A stretch of 64,000 nt of DNA from Actinomycetes bacterium. GTDB lineage: Bacteria > Actinomycetota > Acidimicrobiia > Acidimicrobiales > Ilumatobacteraceae. The notes under the pieces were generated by a model that ran no database searches, was not told the DNA's origin, and saw only the letters and a list, made by a program, of their open reading frames with translations. The stretch lies in NCBI GenBank assembly GCA_025360105.1, contig JANYCT010000053.1:1-64000 (forward strand), read 5' to 3'. The translations under genes were made by a program, and so were the position numbers. This document shows, in pieces, positions 40,992 through 48,809 of the stretch. Numbering within the stretch: position 1 is the stretch's first letter; each line of letters begins with the position of its first letter.

Positions 40992-42662
40992 ATGTCTCCT
41001 GCCGGCGATGCACTGCACCTGAACCCTGACCTTGCCGGTCCCGAGGGACCGCTGGTGCTGGTCATCCTCGATGGTGTCGGCGTAGGGCGTCACGACGCGT
41101 TCGATGCGGTCTCCAGTGCTTTCACGCCGGTTCTCGATGAGTTGAGCGCCGAAGGGCTGTACAGAACACTCCGAGCGCACGGCGTCGCGGTAGGGCTTGC
41201 CTCCGATGCCGACATGGGGAACTCCGAGGTTGGACACAACATCCTCGGGGCCGGACGTATCTTCGATCAGGGCGCGAAGCGCGTCGAGAACGCTCTCGAC
41301 AGCGGATCTCTGTGGAACTCGACGGCGTGGCATAGCGTCGTCGAAGCAGGTCGCGATGCAACGCTTCATTTCGTTGGCCTCGTTTCCGATGGCAATGTGC
41401 ATTCCAACATCGCCCATCTCGTTGCGATGCTCGAACGGGCATGCGACGAGGGGGTCCACTGCGTTCGCGTCCACGCGCTGCTCGACGGCAGGGACGTACC
41501 CGACGGCACGGCCGAGCAGTTCATTGCCGATCTCGAGACCGTGTTGAAACGGCTGAACGCGACAGGTGTCGACTATCGCATCGCGTCCGGCGGTGGACGC
41601 ATGACAACCACGATGGATCGCTACGGCGCCGATTGGGCGATGGTCGAGCGTGGTTGGCATGCGCATGTGCTCGGCGATGCTCCTGGCTTCCCGAGCGCGC
41701 TCGCCGCTATCACCGATGCGCGGCAGCGCCAACCGGGAACACGCGATCAGAACCTTCCGTCGTTCACAGTGATGGACGATGCCGGGCAACCCATCGGCGC
41801 GATTCGGGATGGCGACGCTGCGGTGATGTTCAACTTCCGTGGCGACCGCGCCCTCGAGTTCTCGCAGGCGATCACCGAGTCGTCGTTCGATCACTTCGAC
41901 CGCGTTCGGATCCCCGCCGTCACCTTCGCAGGCATGTGTCTCTACGACGGCGACCTCGATGTGCCGAAGCTCTATCTCGTCGAGCCCACCTATCTGCCCG
42001 GCACCATCAGCGAACTCTTAGCAAGGGCAGGCGTGCGCCAGTTCGCGTGCGCCGAGACGCAGAAGTTCGGCCACGTCACGTATTTCTGGAACGGCAATCG
42101 ATCTGAGCCGTTCGATGCGTCGCTGGAGACCTACGAGGAGATTCCATCCGATGGTCATCCGTTCGAGACGCGTCCGTGGATGCAGTCGGCCGAGACTGCC
42201 GACTGCGTGATCGAGGCAGTTCGCGGCCGGGACGCCACGTTCATCCGCGCCAACTTCGCCGGTGGCGACATGGTCGGCCACACCGCCAATTTCCCGGCAA
42301 CGGTGCTGGCCCTCGGCAGCATCGATCTGGCATTGGGTCGCATTGCGGCCGCGGTGCGCCGAGCCCAGGGTGTGCTCGTGATCACCGCCGACCACGGCAA
42401 CGCCGACGACAAGGTCGAGCGCGACGCCGCGGGTAATCCACGGTTCGCAGACGATGGCACGCCGGTTTGGCGAACGGCACACTCGCTGAATCCGGTGCCC
42501 TTCATCATCAGGGACTTCTCGGGGCGTTTGCTCGAACTCACCGACGTTGCTGATGCTGGACTTGCCAACGTCGCGGCAACATTGCTGAACCTGCTGGGTT
42601 ATGCCGCCCCTGATGACTACGAACCGACGCTGGTGAAGCCCGTCCGGGCAACAGAGCAGTGA
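40992..42662 (+). CDS. gpmI: 2,3-bisphosphoglycerate-independent phosphoglycerate mutase
   Basis: Glycolytic/gluconeogenic enzyme that interconverts 3- and 2-phosphoglycerate using two Mn(II) ions. The 556-residue product belongs to the alkaline phosphatase superfamily. D27 lies in VLVILDGVGVG, and the catalytic serine S78 is in DADMGNSEVGHN, followed by VHSNIAHL, HALLDGRDVPDGTAEQF, and VITADHGNADDK, which supplies metal ligands. It is slightly longer than the usual 510-540 residues. The ATG at 40992 has no clear Shine-Dalgarno sequence. The ABC exporter genes follow after 66 bases with their own start region. Confidence 0.94.
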   Translation: MSPAGDALHLNPDLAGPEGPLVLVILDGVGVGRHDAFDAVSSAFTPVLDELSAEGLYRTLRAHGVAVGLASDADMGNSEVGHNILGAGRIFDQGAKRVENALDSGSLWNSTAWHSVVEAGRDATLHFVGLVSDGNVHSNIAHLVAMLERACDEGVHCVRVHALLDGRDVPDGTAEQFIADLETVLKRLNATGVDYRIASGGGRMTTTMDRYGADWAMVERGWHAHVLGDAPGFPSALAAITDARQRQPGTRDQNLPSFTVMDDAGQPIGAIRDGDAAVMFNFRGDRALEFSQAITESSFDHFDRVRIPAVTFAGMCLYDGDLDVPKLYLVEPTYLPGTISELLARAGVRQFACAETQKFGHVTYFWNGNRSEPFDASLETYEEIPSDGHPFETRPWMQSAETADCVIEAVRGRDATFIRANFAGGDMVGHTANFPATVLALGSIDLALGRIAAAVRRAQGVLVITADHGNADDKVERDAAGNPRFADDGTPVWRTAHSLNPVPFIIRDFSGRLLELTDVADAGLANVAATLLNLLGYAAPDDYEPTLVKPVRATEQ

Positions 42663-42728
42663 TCACGAATTGGTCACACGTGGGCCGGGCCAGCGAGGCA
42701 ATTGCGTGCCGGGACCTACACTCGCACG

Positions 42729-43691
42729 ATGTCTATGAACGCGTCAGCCGGGTCGCCTCCCACCATAGAGGCGGTCGGACTCACCAAGCATTACGGCGAT
42801 GTCCATGCTCTGGCCGGCCTTGACCTGGTTGCGCCCGCCGGTTCGGTCACGGCCATCCTCGGCCCGAATGGTGCTGGTAAAACCACGTTCATCAAGGCCG
42901 TTGCCACGCTGTTGAAGCCTGACTCAGGCACCCTGAAGGTTGTGGGTATTGATGCGATCGCTCATCCCGAGAAGGTTCGTCGCGTGATCGGTTTGGCCGG
43001 ACAGAATGCTGCGGTCGAGCCAGCGCTCACCGGCCGAGAGAACCTCGTCATGATCGCCAAACTCTTCGGCCACGACAAAAAGGCGGCCAACGCCGCAGCC
43101 GACATCGTGCTCCACGAGATCAATCTCGCCGACGATGCTGATCGCGCCGTGAAGGGTTATTCGGGCGGTATGCGCCGCCGCCTCGACCTTGGGGCAAGCC
43201 TTGTCGGCGCACCGCGCGTGCTTCTCCTCGACGAACCCACCACGGGGCTCGACCCGCGAACGCGCATCGATCTGTGGGACTCCATCCGCGCGCTGGTCCA
43301 CGGTGGCACCGACGTCTTGCTCACGACCCAATATCTCGAAGAGGCGGATCAGCTCGCTGACCACATCGTGATCATCGATCATGGTCGGGTCATCGCAACC
43401 GGTACGCCGACCGAACTGAAGTCACGTGCCGGTCGGGACATGATCGAAGTCAGAGTTCGTCACAGTGAGCAACTCGATGAGGCAGTCAGCGTGCTGTCCA
43501 CCCTCGGTACCGAAGCGCCGCGTGTCGATGTGCCGGCCCGGCGCGCCTCGATACCCGTCGTCGATGGATCTTCACGACTCTCGGACGCCATTCGCATCAT
43601 TGCCGAGCATGGCATCAGTCTCGATGACATCGGGCTACGTCAACCCACTCTCGACGAGGTTTTCCTCGCTCTCACAGGAGCACCGTCATGA
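42729..43691 (+). CDS. ABC transporter ATP-binding protein, DrrA type
   Basis: A 320-residue ATPase of an ABC-2 exporter. Walker A is GPNGAGKT at residues 45-52, the signature is YSGGMRRRLDLGASL, Walker B is VLLLDEPTTGLDPR, and the switch region is LTTQYLEEADQLAD. The C-terminal extension (about residues 225-320) with RHSEQLDEAVSVL and QPTLDEVFLALTG is typical of DrrA-like drug and antibiotic exporters. The ATG at 42729 gives the family N-terminus; an upstream start would add nine residues. The stop overlaps the permease start by ATGA, so the two genes are translationally coupled and form one exporter. Confidence 0.92.
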   Translation: MSMNASAGSPPTIEAVGLTKHYGDVHALAGLDLVAPAGSVTAILGPNGAGKTTFIKAVATLLKPDSGTLKVVGIDAIAHPEKVRRVIGLAGQNAAVEPALTGRENLVMIAKLFGHDKKAANAAADIVLHEINLADDADRAVKGYSGGMRRRLDLGASLVGAPRVLLLDEPTTGLDPRTRIDLWDSIRALVHGGTDVLLTTQYLEEADQLADHIVIIDHGRVIATGTPTELKSRAGRDMIEVRVRHSEQLDEAVSVLSTLGTEAPRVDVPARRASIPVVDGSSRLSDAIRIIAEHGISLDDIGLRQPTLDEVFLALTGAPS

Positions 43692-44491
43692 ATACCAACA
43701 CCATCGTCGCCCCACCCCATCCGCCGGGAGTCTGGATTACCGCCACCACATATGCCGGGCGAACTGTCAAGCAGTTCATCCGAACGCCGCAGTTGCTCGT
43801 GGTCAACGCTGTCACTTCGGTGATGTTCCTGTTGATCTTTCGCTATGTGTTCGGTGGCGCGCTGCAGACGGGTCCCGTTGCATACGTCGACTTCCTCATC
43901 CCCGCCCTCGCTGCGGTCAGCGGTCTGTTTGCCGGTGGTGCGGTCGGCGTTGCCGAAGATGCCGACAGCGGACTGTTCGACCGCCTGCGCTCCTTGCCGG
44001 TTCCTCGACACGCGGTGCTGCTTGGTCGATCGATGGCCGATACCGCCCTCATCACGTGGGGCACGATTATCACTGTCATTGTTGGCTTCGCCGTGGGCTT
44101 CCGGGTCCACAACGGCTTCGCCCCGGCGGTGCTTGCGTTGGGGTTCTGTGTCCTGTTCGCGGCGTCGTTCAGCTGGCTGCAGATCTTTCTGGGTCTGGTG
44201 TCAGGTTCGGCACAGGCAGCGCAGGGCATTTCGTTCTCAGTGTTTCCGTTGATCTTCGTCTCAAGCGCGTACGTGCCGGTGTCATCGATGCCGGGGTGGA
44301 TGCAGCCGATCGCAGAGAATCAACCCGTCACTGCGATGGTGGGGACAGTGCGGGCGCTTGTGCTCGGCGGCGACACCGAGGCGCTTCTCGGACACTCGAC
44401 GACGTGGTTCATCGTGCGGGCGTTGCTGTGGTCGGCAGCGCTGCTCGTTGTGTTCGGCGCGCTGTCGACTCGTCGTTTCGCGAAGCTGTAG
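43688..44491 (+). CDS. ABC-2 type transporter permease, DrrB type
   Basis: A 267-residue membrane protein with six predicted segments, partner of the DrrA-like ATPase encoded just upstream. Family features include GRTVKQFIRTPQLL, FLLIFRYVFGGAL, EDADSGLFDRLRSLPVPR (the amphipathic coupling region) and VSSAYVPVSSMPGWMQPIAE, the conserved ABC-2 turn. Such pairs export drugs, antibiotics or lipids; the substrate is not predictable. Its 3' end is immediately followed by, and slightly read antisense by, a decayed DUF4389 gene. Confidence 0.92.
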   Translation: MNTNTIVAPPHPPGVWITATTYAGRTVKQFIRTPQLLVVNAVTSVMFLLIFRYVFGGALQTGPVAYVDFLIPALAAVSGLFAGGAVGVAEDADSGLFDRLRSLPVPRHAVLLGRSMADTALITWGTIITVIVGFAVGFRVHNGFAPAVLALGFCVLFAASFSWLQIFLGLVSGSAQAAQGISFSVFPLIFVSSAYVPVSSMPGWMQPIAENQPVTAMVGTVRALVLGGDTEALLGHSTTWFIVRALLWSAALLVVFGALSTRRFAKL

Positions 44492-44519
44492 ACCGGCTCG
44501 GCAGCACTGGCAGTTGGTT

Positions 44520-44819
44520 GTCGTTTTGACCAGCGCCGTAGAGGTCCGGATGGCGGTAGGCCGAACTTCGGATAGTCGTTTTCGATCATCGTGAGGTATG
44601 TCCATACTCGCAGGGAGACGTTGTTGATCCTGCGCGAAAATCGCGAATGTCCGTTGGCCAGGTGGCCGTGAACATCACCGCAAACCATCCGATCACAGCC
44701 ACTGCGGCGCCGCCGATGAAGTAAGCGACCAGCACAAAGCGTTGAGGAATCGCTGTCAGCACGTTGAGCGCGCCCGAGCGCGGCACTGAATCCGGCACGG
44801 CCGGAAGGGTCAAGCGCAT
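44520..44819 (-). pseudogene. Frameshifted DUF4389 membrane-protein fragment
   Basis: On the reverse strand the frame from the ATG at 44819 reads VLVAYFIGGAAVAVIGWF, VMFTATWPTDIRDF and then goes wrong. In the next frame the text continues as RRINNVSLRVWTYLTMIEND and YPKFGLP. Together they match the second half of DUF4389 proteins (a W-F-A-x-x-F-T motif, then a R-V-x-x-Y-L-x-L-x-x-D-x-Y-P segment). The switch is at the AAAA run 44637-44640; one more base there would restore a single frame. Homology ends near 44525 with no proper stop. It is a pseudogene or an assembly error plus truncation. Confidence 0.65.
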
Positions 44820-45135
44820 CGGGGGGAATCAACGACGAGATAGGTCCTGCCGCTGTCGACGCTTGCTCGGTTCATGAGTTTCTTGCTGAGGCGCGCGCTG
44901 TGCCTCACACGTATGGCGGGGCCCCAGCATCGCTGCTCGCCAGCAGCGGTGGCGCCGCGCAATGGCACGATTCCGCGGGCGCGATCGTGTGATCCACGGC
45001 TGCGAGCGATCACCGGTGTAGGATCAGCGCAGTCGGGCAGCGACAATCAGCTGGTGCGCCGCTACGAGCGGGCGTCACCAACTCGATCCGGATGCTCGCC
45101 AACATCAGCAATCACCTCGACCCACAAGGATTCCG
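44820..45135. other. Gap without a convincing gene
   Basis: About 316 bases between the DUF4389 remnant and the SHOCT-domain gene. Open frames exist on both strands, but their codon use and residue composition look random. No tRNA, hairpin terminator or repeat was seen. It must hold the promoter for the SHOCT-domain gene. Confidence 0.5.
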
Positions 45136-45531
45136 ATGACCGCTTACGATTTTCCACTGCTCGGCGCGTTTTGGACGATGCTGATCTTCTTCATCTGGTT
45201 TGCGTGGATCATGCTCTTGTTCCGCACCATTGGCGACATCTTCCGTAGTCGCAACATCGGCGGTGCCGGCAAGGCGTTTTGGCTGATCTTCGTGATCGTG
45301 GTGCCGTGGCTTGGGGTGCTCATCTACTTGCTCGCTCACGGCGCCGACATGGCCCAACGCGATGTCGAGCAGCACAAGGAGCGCGAGGATGCGTTTAACT
45401 CGTACGTTCGCGAAGCAGCTGGCACGAGCAGTGGCGTTGCCGACGAACTGGTGAAACTCGCCGACCTACGCGATCGTGGCGTGATCGACGACACCGAACT
45501 GGCTGCACAGAAGGCAAAGCTGCTGAGCTGA
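45136..45531 (+). CDS. Small membrane protein with PLDc_N and SHOCT domains
   Basis: A 131-residue protein with two membrane segments (about residues 9-28 and 47-66). These form a phospholipase-D-nuclease-N-like membrane module (FRTIGDIFRS, VPWLGVLIYLLAHG). A polar linker is followed by a C-terminal SHOCT domain (LVKLADLRDRGVIDDTEL). Proteins of this type are common in actinobacteria, and SHOCT is thought to be an oligomerisation module; no function is known. The ATG at 45136 is used; upstream sequence shows GGATTCCG as a weak ribosome-binding site. Confidence 0.85.
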   Translation: MTAYDFPLLGAFWTMLIFFIWFAWIMLLFRTIGDIFRSRNIGGAGKAFWLIFVIVVPWLGVLIYLLAHGADMAQRDVEQHKEREDAFNSYVREAAGTSSGVADELVKLADLRDRGVIDDTELAAQKAKLLS

Positions 45532-45553
45532 AGCCTTCGGCGGAATTCACGGC

Positions 45554-45823
45554 TCAGCGGCTCTCATCGGCAAATGCCTCGATGAGGCCGTGGCCGTTTG
45601 CCGCACTCGACAATGCCGTGGCCCGTCGGGCCCACCATGCTCCATACCGCCGAGAGCTACGCATCAACGCAGCGAGACGATCATAAGACGCTGGCTCGAT
45701 AGCCGGGGCCCTGCCATGAGCCAGAGCTTGCCCGTGGCATGCGATGAGGTCGAGATGCCTTGCGTCGACGCAGGGAGAGCTTTCTTTTGAGCGTGGGCCC
45801 ACGAACTCGACTGCACGGGTCAA
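45554..45823 (-). CDS. Doubtful small open frame
   Basis: An 89-residue frame whose middle (PASYDRLAALMRSSRRYGAW, ARRATALSSAANGHGLIEAF) looks like the helical end of a real protein. Codon third positions are less biased than in neighbouring genes and there is no clear ribosome-binding site. It may be a gene remnant, as several others lie nearby. The rest of the gap 45532-45898 shows nothing else I can support. Confidence 0.25.
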   Translation of the reverse strand: MTRAVEFVGPRSKESSPCVDARHLDLIACHGQALAHGRAPAIEPASYDRLAALMRSSRRYGAWWARRATALSSAANGHGLIEAFADESR

Positions 45824-45898
45824 GCGTTCCGTGTCGCTCCTACGGCACCTGAAATGCGTCGTTCTTGACGTTGCGGCTGGCGGCTGTTCAACTGTTGT

Positions 45899-46303
45899 AT
45901 GGCCGCGCCCATCCTGTACGTGTCATTTCCGGGCACCGCCCGCGAGGCACTCGAGTTCTACGCCGATGTCTTTGGTGGTGACGTTCACTTCAACACCTAT
46001 GCCGAGTTCTCCCGAACCGATGGACAGAGCGACGCAATCGCTCACGGAGTCTTGAGCGGGGGGCCGGTTTTGTTGTTCGGCTCCGACGCTGCTGGCGATG
46101 AGCCTTCGGTGCACATCGAGGGGGTTCTTCTCTCGCTCCTCGGTACTGCTCAGCCCGACGTGCTGCATCGCTGGTTCGGCCAACTCGCAGATGGAGGCGT
46201 CGTCATCGATCCGCTCGCACCAAAGCCATGGGGCGCCAGCGATGGCCAAGTTGTGGACCGGTACGGCCTGCGATGGCTGATCGGTTACGAACCCCAAGCA
46301 TGA
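45899..46303 (+). CDS. PhnB-like VOC protein
   Basis: A 134-residue glyoxalase-superfamily protein of the PhnB/YjdN (3-demethylubiquinone-9 methyltransferase-like) type. It begins ILYVSFPGTAREALEFYADV, continues FGGDVHFNTYAEF, and has SVHIEGVLLSLL and FGQLADGGVVIDPLAPKPWG, ending WGASDGQVVDRYGLRWLIGY, which is the family C-terminal signature. The function of most members is unknown. It appears to be a single-gene unit surrounded by decayed sequence. Confidence 0.85.
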   Translation: MAAPILYVSFPGTAREALEFYADVFGGDVHFNTYAEFSRTDGQSDAIAHGVLSGGPVLLFGSDAAGDEPSVHIEGVLLSLLGTAQPDVLHRWFGQLADGGVVIDPLAPKPWGASDGQVVDRYGLRWLIGYEPQA

Positions 46304-46319
46304 GCACCCAGGGCCGGCG

Positions 46320-46601
46320 ATGATTCGCCAGTTTGCAGGAGTGGACTGGCTCGCACACGTTGGTCTCGGTCTTGATAACGACTCGCTATTGCTGGAGCCA
46401 ACGACAGCGGCGTCGGTTGATGCTGGCGTGCGCCTACGACGCGAGGTGGCGGACCGGCTCGCCGGGTTGGCGGCGGGTGTCGAGCAGATCGGTTCGTCGT
46501 CGGTGGTGCAACTACGCACGACTGAGGGATCTCCTTCGCCGCAGCCCAGGAACCCGAGTACGAGTCCCGTGGAGTGGTGGGGTGTCGGGGGTCTACCGTG
46601 A
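46320..46601 (+). CDS. Small hypothetical protein, possibly a gene remnant
   Basis: A 93-residue frame with coding-like composition: FAGVDWLAHVGLGLDNDSLL, then a helical ARLRREVADRLAGLAAGVEQ-type segment, then a Ser/Pro-rich tail that looks noncoding. There is no recognised family and no strong ribosome-binding site. It ends just before the transglutaminase-like remnant. It may be a surviving piece of a larger gene, so a functional product is uncertain. Confidence 0.3.
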   Translation: MIRQFAGVDWLAHVGLGLDNDSLLLEPTTAASVDAGVRLRREVADRLAGLAAGVEQIGSSSVVQLRTTEGSPSPQPRNPSTSPVEWWGVGGLP

Positions 46602-46603
46602 GG

Positions 46604-46837
46604 TGCGCGACGCTGAACAAGGTCGAGATGCTGCCCTGGGACGTGTGGGGGCTCGGCTGGGAACCGCCGGAGCAACCGACCTCGGAGATGTTGGCAGCGT
46701 TCGACGCGATCGCGGCGCTGACTGTGGACCCTGACCACAGACTCGACGACCTGCTCGACCGTTACGCGTCGGATCCCTCGTTCCGCATGGACGGCACCGT
46801 GTTCAGCGTGGCGCTCGGCGAGCAACAACGGGTCTGA
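46604..46837 (+). pseudogene. C-terminal remnant of a transglutaminase-like protein
   Basis: The frame reads CATLNKVEMLPWDVWGLGWE, then AFDAIAALTVDPDHRLDDLL and ends VFSVALGEQQRV. The L-N-K-V-E-M-L-P-W-D-x-W-G stretch followed by a helical D-x-I-A-x-L-T segment matches what I know as the C-terminus of actinobacterial transglutaminase-like proteins of about 280 residues. Only the last 78 or so residues are present, and no catalytic Cys/His/Asp region precedes them in any frame. Expression is therefore unlikely to give an enzyme. Confidence 0.5.
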
Positions 46838-46910
46838 GAATCCCGCACTACGCTCCCGTTGCGGACGGACACGGGCGTCGAGTTCGTCGACGGTGATGCA
46901 GGAGCATGTT

Positions 46911-47468
46911 GTGGCGAAGGTGATCTATGGGTCGAACATGTCCCTCGACGGCTGGACCGAGGACGATCGCGGAGGCTTCAACTGGGCGCCGCCCGACGAC
47001 GACGTGTTCGTGTCCATCACCGAACTCATGCGATCCGCAGGTACCTATCTCTATGGGCGGCGCATGTACGAGACCTTGGCCGTGTGGGAGACCGACCCAA
47101 CTCTTGCCAACCACACGGATTTCCACGCCCGCTACGCGAGTGCATGGCAGGCCGCTGACAAGATCGTCTACTCGTCGACGCTGGACACACCACTCACCAG
47201 GAAGACGCGACTCGAACGTCACTTCGACCCCAACGTCGTTCGCGACCTCAAAGCGGAGGCTAAGCGAGACCTGTTGATCGGGGGACCGAACCTGGCGGCG
47301 CAGGCTCTCGCTGCCGGACTGGTCGACGAGCTGGTCCTGTTTATCTGGCCGATCGTGCTTGGCGGACGCGCCCCTGCATTGGCGCCGGATGCGCGTGCCG
47401 ATCTGACACTCATCGACGAGCACCGATTCGGAAACGGCGTCGTACGTCTGCGCTACCGCGTGACGTGA
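46911..47468 (+). CDS. Dihydrofolate reductase-like (RibD C-terminal) family protein
   Basis: A 185-residue protein of the bacterial YyaP/RibD C-terminal-like DHFR family. It starts VIYGSNMSLDGWTEDDRGGF and contains GTYLYGRRMYETLAVWE, KIVYSSTLDTPL, LLIGGPNLAAQALAAGLVDE and LFIWPIVLGGRAP, the standard order for these NAD(P)H-binding proteins. The substrate is unknown; they are generally not folate reductases. The GTG at 46911 is chosen because AGGAG ends six bases upstream. An ATG six codons earlier overlaps that Shine-Dalgarno sequence. It ends shortly before the tRNA-Gly gene. Confidence 0.85.
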   Translation: MAKVIYGSNMSLDGWTEDDRGGFNWAPPDDDVFVSITELMRSAGTYLYGRRMYETLAVWETDPTLANHTDFHARYASAWQAADKIVYSSTLDTPLTRKTRLERHFDPNVVRDLKAEAKRDLLIGGPNLAAQALAAGLVDELVLFIWPIVLGGRAPALAPDARADLTLIDEHRFGNGVVRLRYRVT

Positions 47469-47519
47469 GCGCCACATGAGTTCTCGTTCTCGGTCCTGGT
47501 TCGGATTGGCAGTAGATCA

Positions 47520-47554
47520 GCGCCCTTCGGGGCATAAATCCACGGCCGAAGCGC
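47520..47554 (-). terminator. Imperfect hairpin downstream of tRNA-Gly
   Basis: On the tRNA strand GCGCTTCGG pairs with CCGAAGGGCGC around a 15-base loop, with two bulged bases. It lies 21 bases after the encoded CCA. There is no T-run, so it is only a possible termination or processing element. It also lies past the stop of the convergent DHFR-like gene. Confidence 0.35.
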
Positions 47555-47574
47555 CTCGACCCGGGGCTTCACGA

Positions 47575-47649
<75 letters not shown>

Positions 47650-47686
47650 GTGTGCGTACAGGCTAGCGGTGTCTACCATCAGCCAC

Positions 47687-48052
47687 ATGTCCATTGAACG
47701 GCTCACCTTCATCTACGACGCAGATGGTTCATTGGTGGGGGAGTTGAAGTACTGGTTCGGGTCGTGGGTCGGGGCCACGCACTGTGCGTTGTGCGACATC
47801 ACGCATCACAAGTTCGGCAAGCGTCGCTCGTTCAACGAATGCGCTAGCCGGCTCGACGTACCCATCGAGTATCTGCACCGCGATCAGCTCAGTCCCGAAC
47901 TCGTTGTGCTCACGGTCGGCGCGCTCCCGTGCGTTGTGGGACACAAGGTCGATGGTGACGTCGTGCTGCTGGCTGGTGAGCAACTCGAAGATCTTTCCGG
48001 CGACGTGAACGGGTTCGACACCGCGCTGCGCGCAGCGCTTGCCGCTCACTGA
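47687..48052 (+). CDS. Conserved hypothetical protein with CALCDITH motif
   Basis: A 121-residue cytoplasmic protein without a named family that I can recall. The N-terminal stretch LTFIYDADGSLVGELKYWFG is followed by HCALCDITHHKFGKR, a CxxC plus histidine motif that may bind metal or react as a thiol pair. LHRDQLSPELVVLTVGALPC and VVLLAGEQLEDL complete the conserved pattern. I have seen similar short proteins in other actinobacteria. The ATG at 47687 is preferred over the GTG at 47669 because the conserved region starts there. It ends 49 bases before the cupin gene's ATG. Confidence 0.7.
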   Translation: MSIERLTFIYDADGSLVGELKYWFGSWVGATHCALCDITHHKFGKRRSFNECASRLDVPIEYLHRDQLSPELVVLTVGALPCVVGHKVDGDVVLLAGEQLEDLSGDVNGFDTALRAALAAH

Positions 48053-48101
48053 TCGGGCGATCGAGGCGACGCTGCGCCCAGGCGCACGCCAGACTGGTGG
48101 C

Positions 48102-48767
48102 ATGTACGTGCCAGACATTCTCGATGCCCCCCGCCCCGCAGCCGTCGACGCGCTGAGCGATTGGGTGATGCTCGACGACGGCATCGCTCGCATCGGGGTG
48201 CGTGAGCGCGCTCAGGGTGTGTACGTCGTGGCCGGTGCCGACATCGATGAGATGATCGTGTGCTCGGCAGGTCGCTACACCGTCGAGCACGGGGGCGAGT
48301 CGTTCGATGTCGTGTCGGGCACCTCGTGGGTGAAGCCACGCGGTTGGGATGCGGTCATCACCGTGCATCAGACCGTGCGCGAGATGTACGTCATCGATGT
48401 GCGCCCCGGCGGCGCTGCGCCGTCGGCATATCTGTCGAACGCCTACACGCTCGACCTCGGCACACCGAACGCCCGCCCCAGCCCTCGCGCCGGCGAGCCC
48501 AAGGATGCGTTGCACATCATGTGGGAACACAACGGTCTGGAGACCGGCGTGTGGGCATGCACGCCCGGCAGCTTCGGCATCTCACGCGACGGTTACGACG
48601 AAGTCATGCTGATCCTGTCGGGCCGCGCCACGATGCACGCCACCAACGGTCAGATCTTCACGCTGCAGGCCGGCTCGGTGTTGCTCACGCCCGAAGGTTT
48701 CGTCGGCTACTGGATCATCGAGGAGACCATCCGCAAGGTGTACGCGAAGGTGCTCCGCCCGGCATAG
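48102..48767 (+). CDS. Bicupin protein (DUF861 / ureidoglycine aminohydrolase-like cupin)
   Basis: A 221-residue two-cupin protein. The second cupin (about residues 125-221) has GVWACTPGSFGISRDGYDEV, LSGRATMHATNGQIFTLQAG and VLLTPEGFVGYWIIEETIRK. These match the DUF861 / (S)-ureidoglycine aminohydrolase-type cupin, with a glutamate (YDEV) in place of some metal-binding histidines. The first cupin is more divergent and shares IVCSAGRYTVEHGGES. The function is unknown and there is no purine-catabolism gene nearby. The ATG at 48102 is the first that fits; the open frame upstream overlaps the previous gene. Confidence 0.8.
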   Translation: MYVPDILDAPRPAAVDALSDWVMLDDGIARIGVRERAQGVYVVAGADIDEMIVCSAGRYTVEHGGESFDVVSGTSWVKPRGWDAVITVHQTVREMYVIDVRPGGAAPSAYLSNAYTLDLGTPNARPSPRAGEPKDALHIMWEHNGLETGVWACTPGSFGISRDGYDEVMLILSGRATMHATNGQIFTLQAGSVLLTPEGFVGYWIIEETIRKVYAKVLRPA

Positions 48768-48809
48768 ATATCCGCGATTGTGTCCTTGCGTTGATGCGGC
48801 CGAGCGAAC

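Noticed and set aside
40890-41894. A 334-codon reverse-strand frame over the start of gpmI
   Set aside because: gpmI motifs on the plus strand are unambiguous, and the antisense frame has no recognisable domain or start context.
44874-45248. A plus-strand frame running into the SHOCT-domain gene region
   Set aside because: It is out of frame with the SHOCT gene, residue composition looks random, and no ribosome-binding site or family pattern is present.
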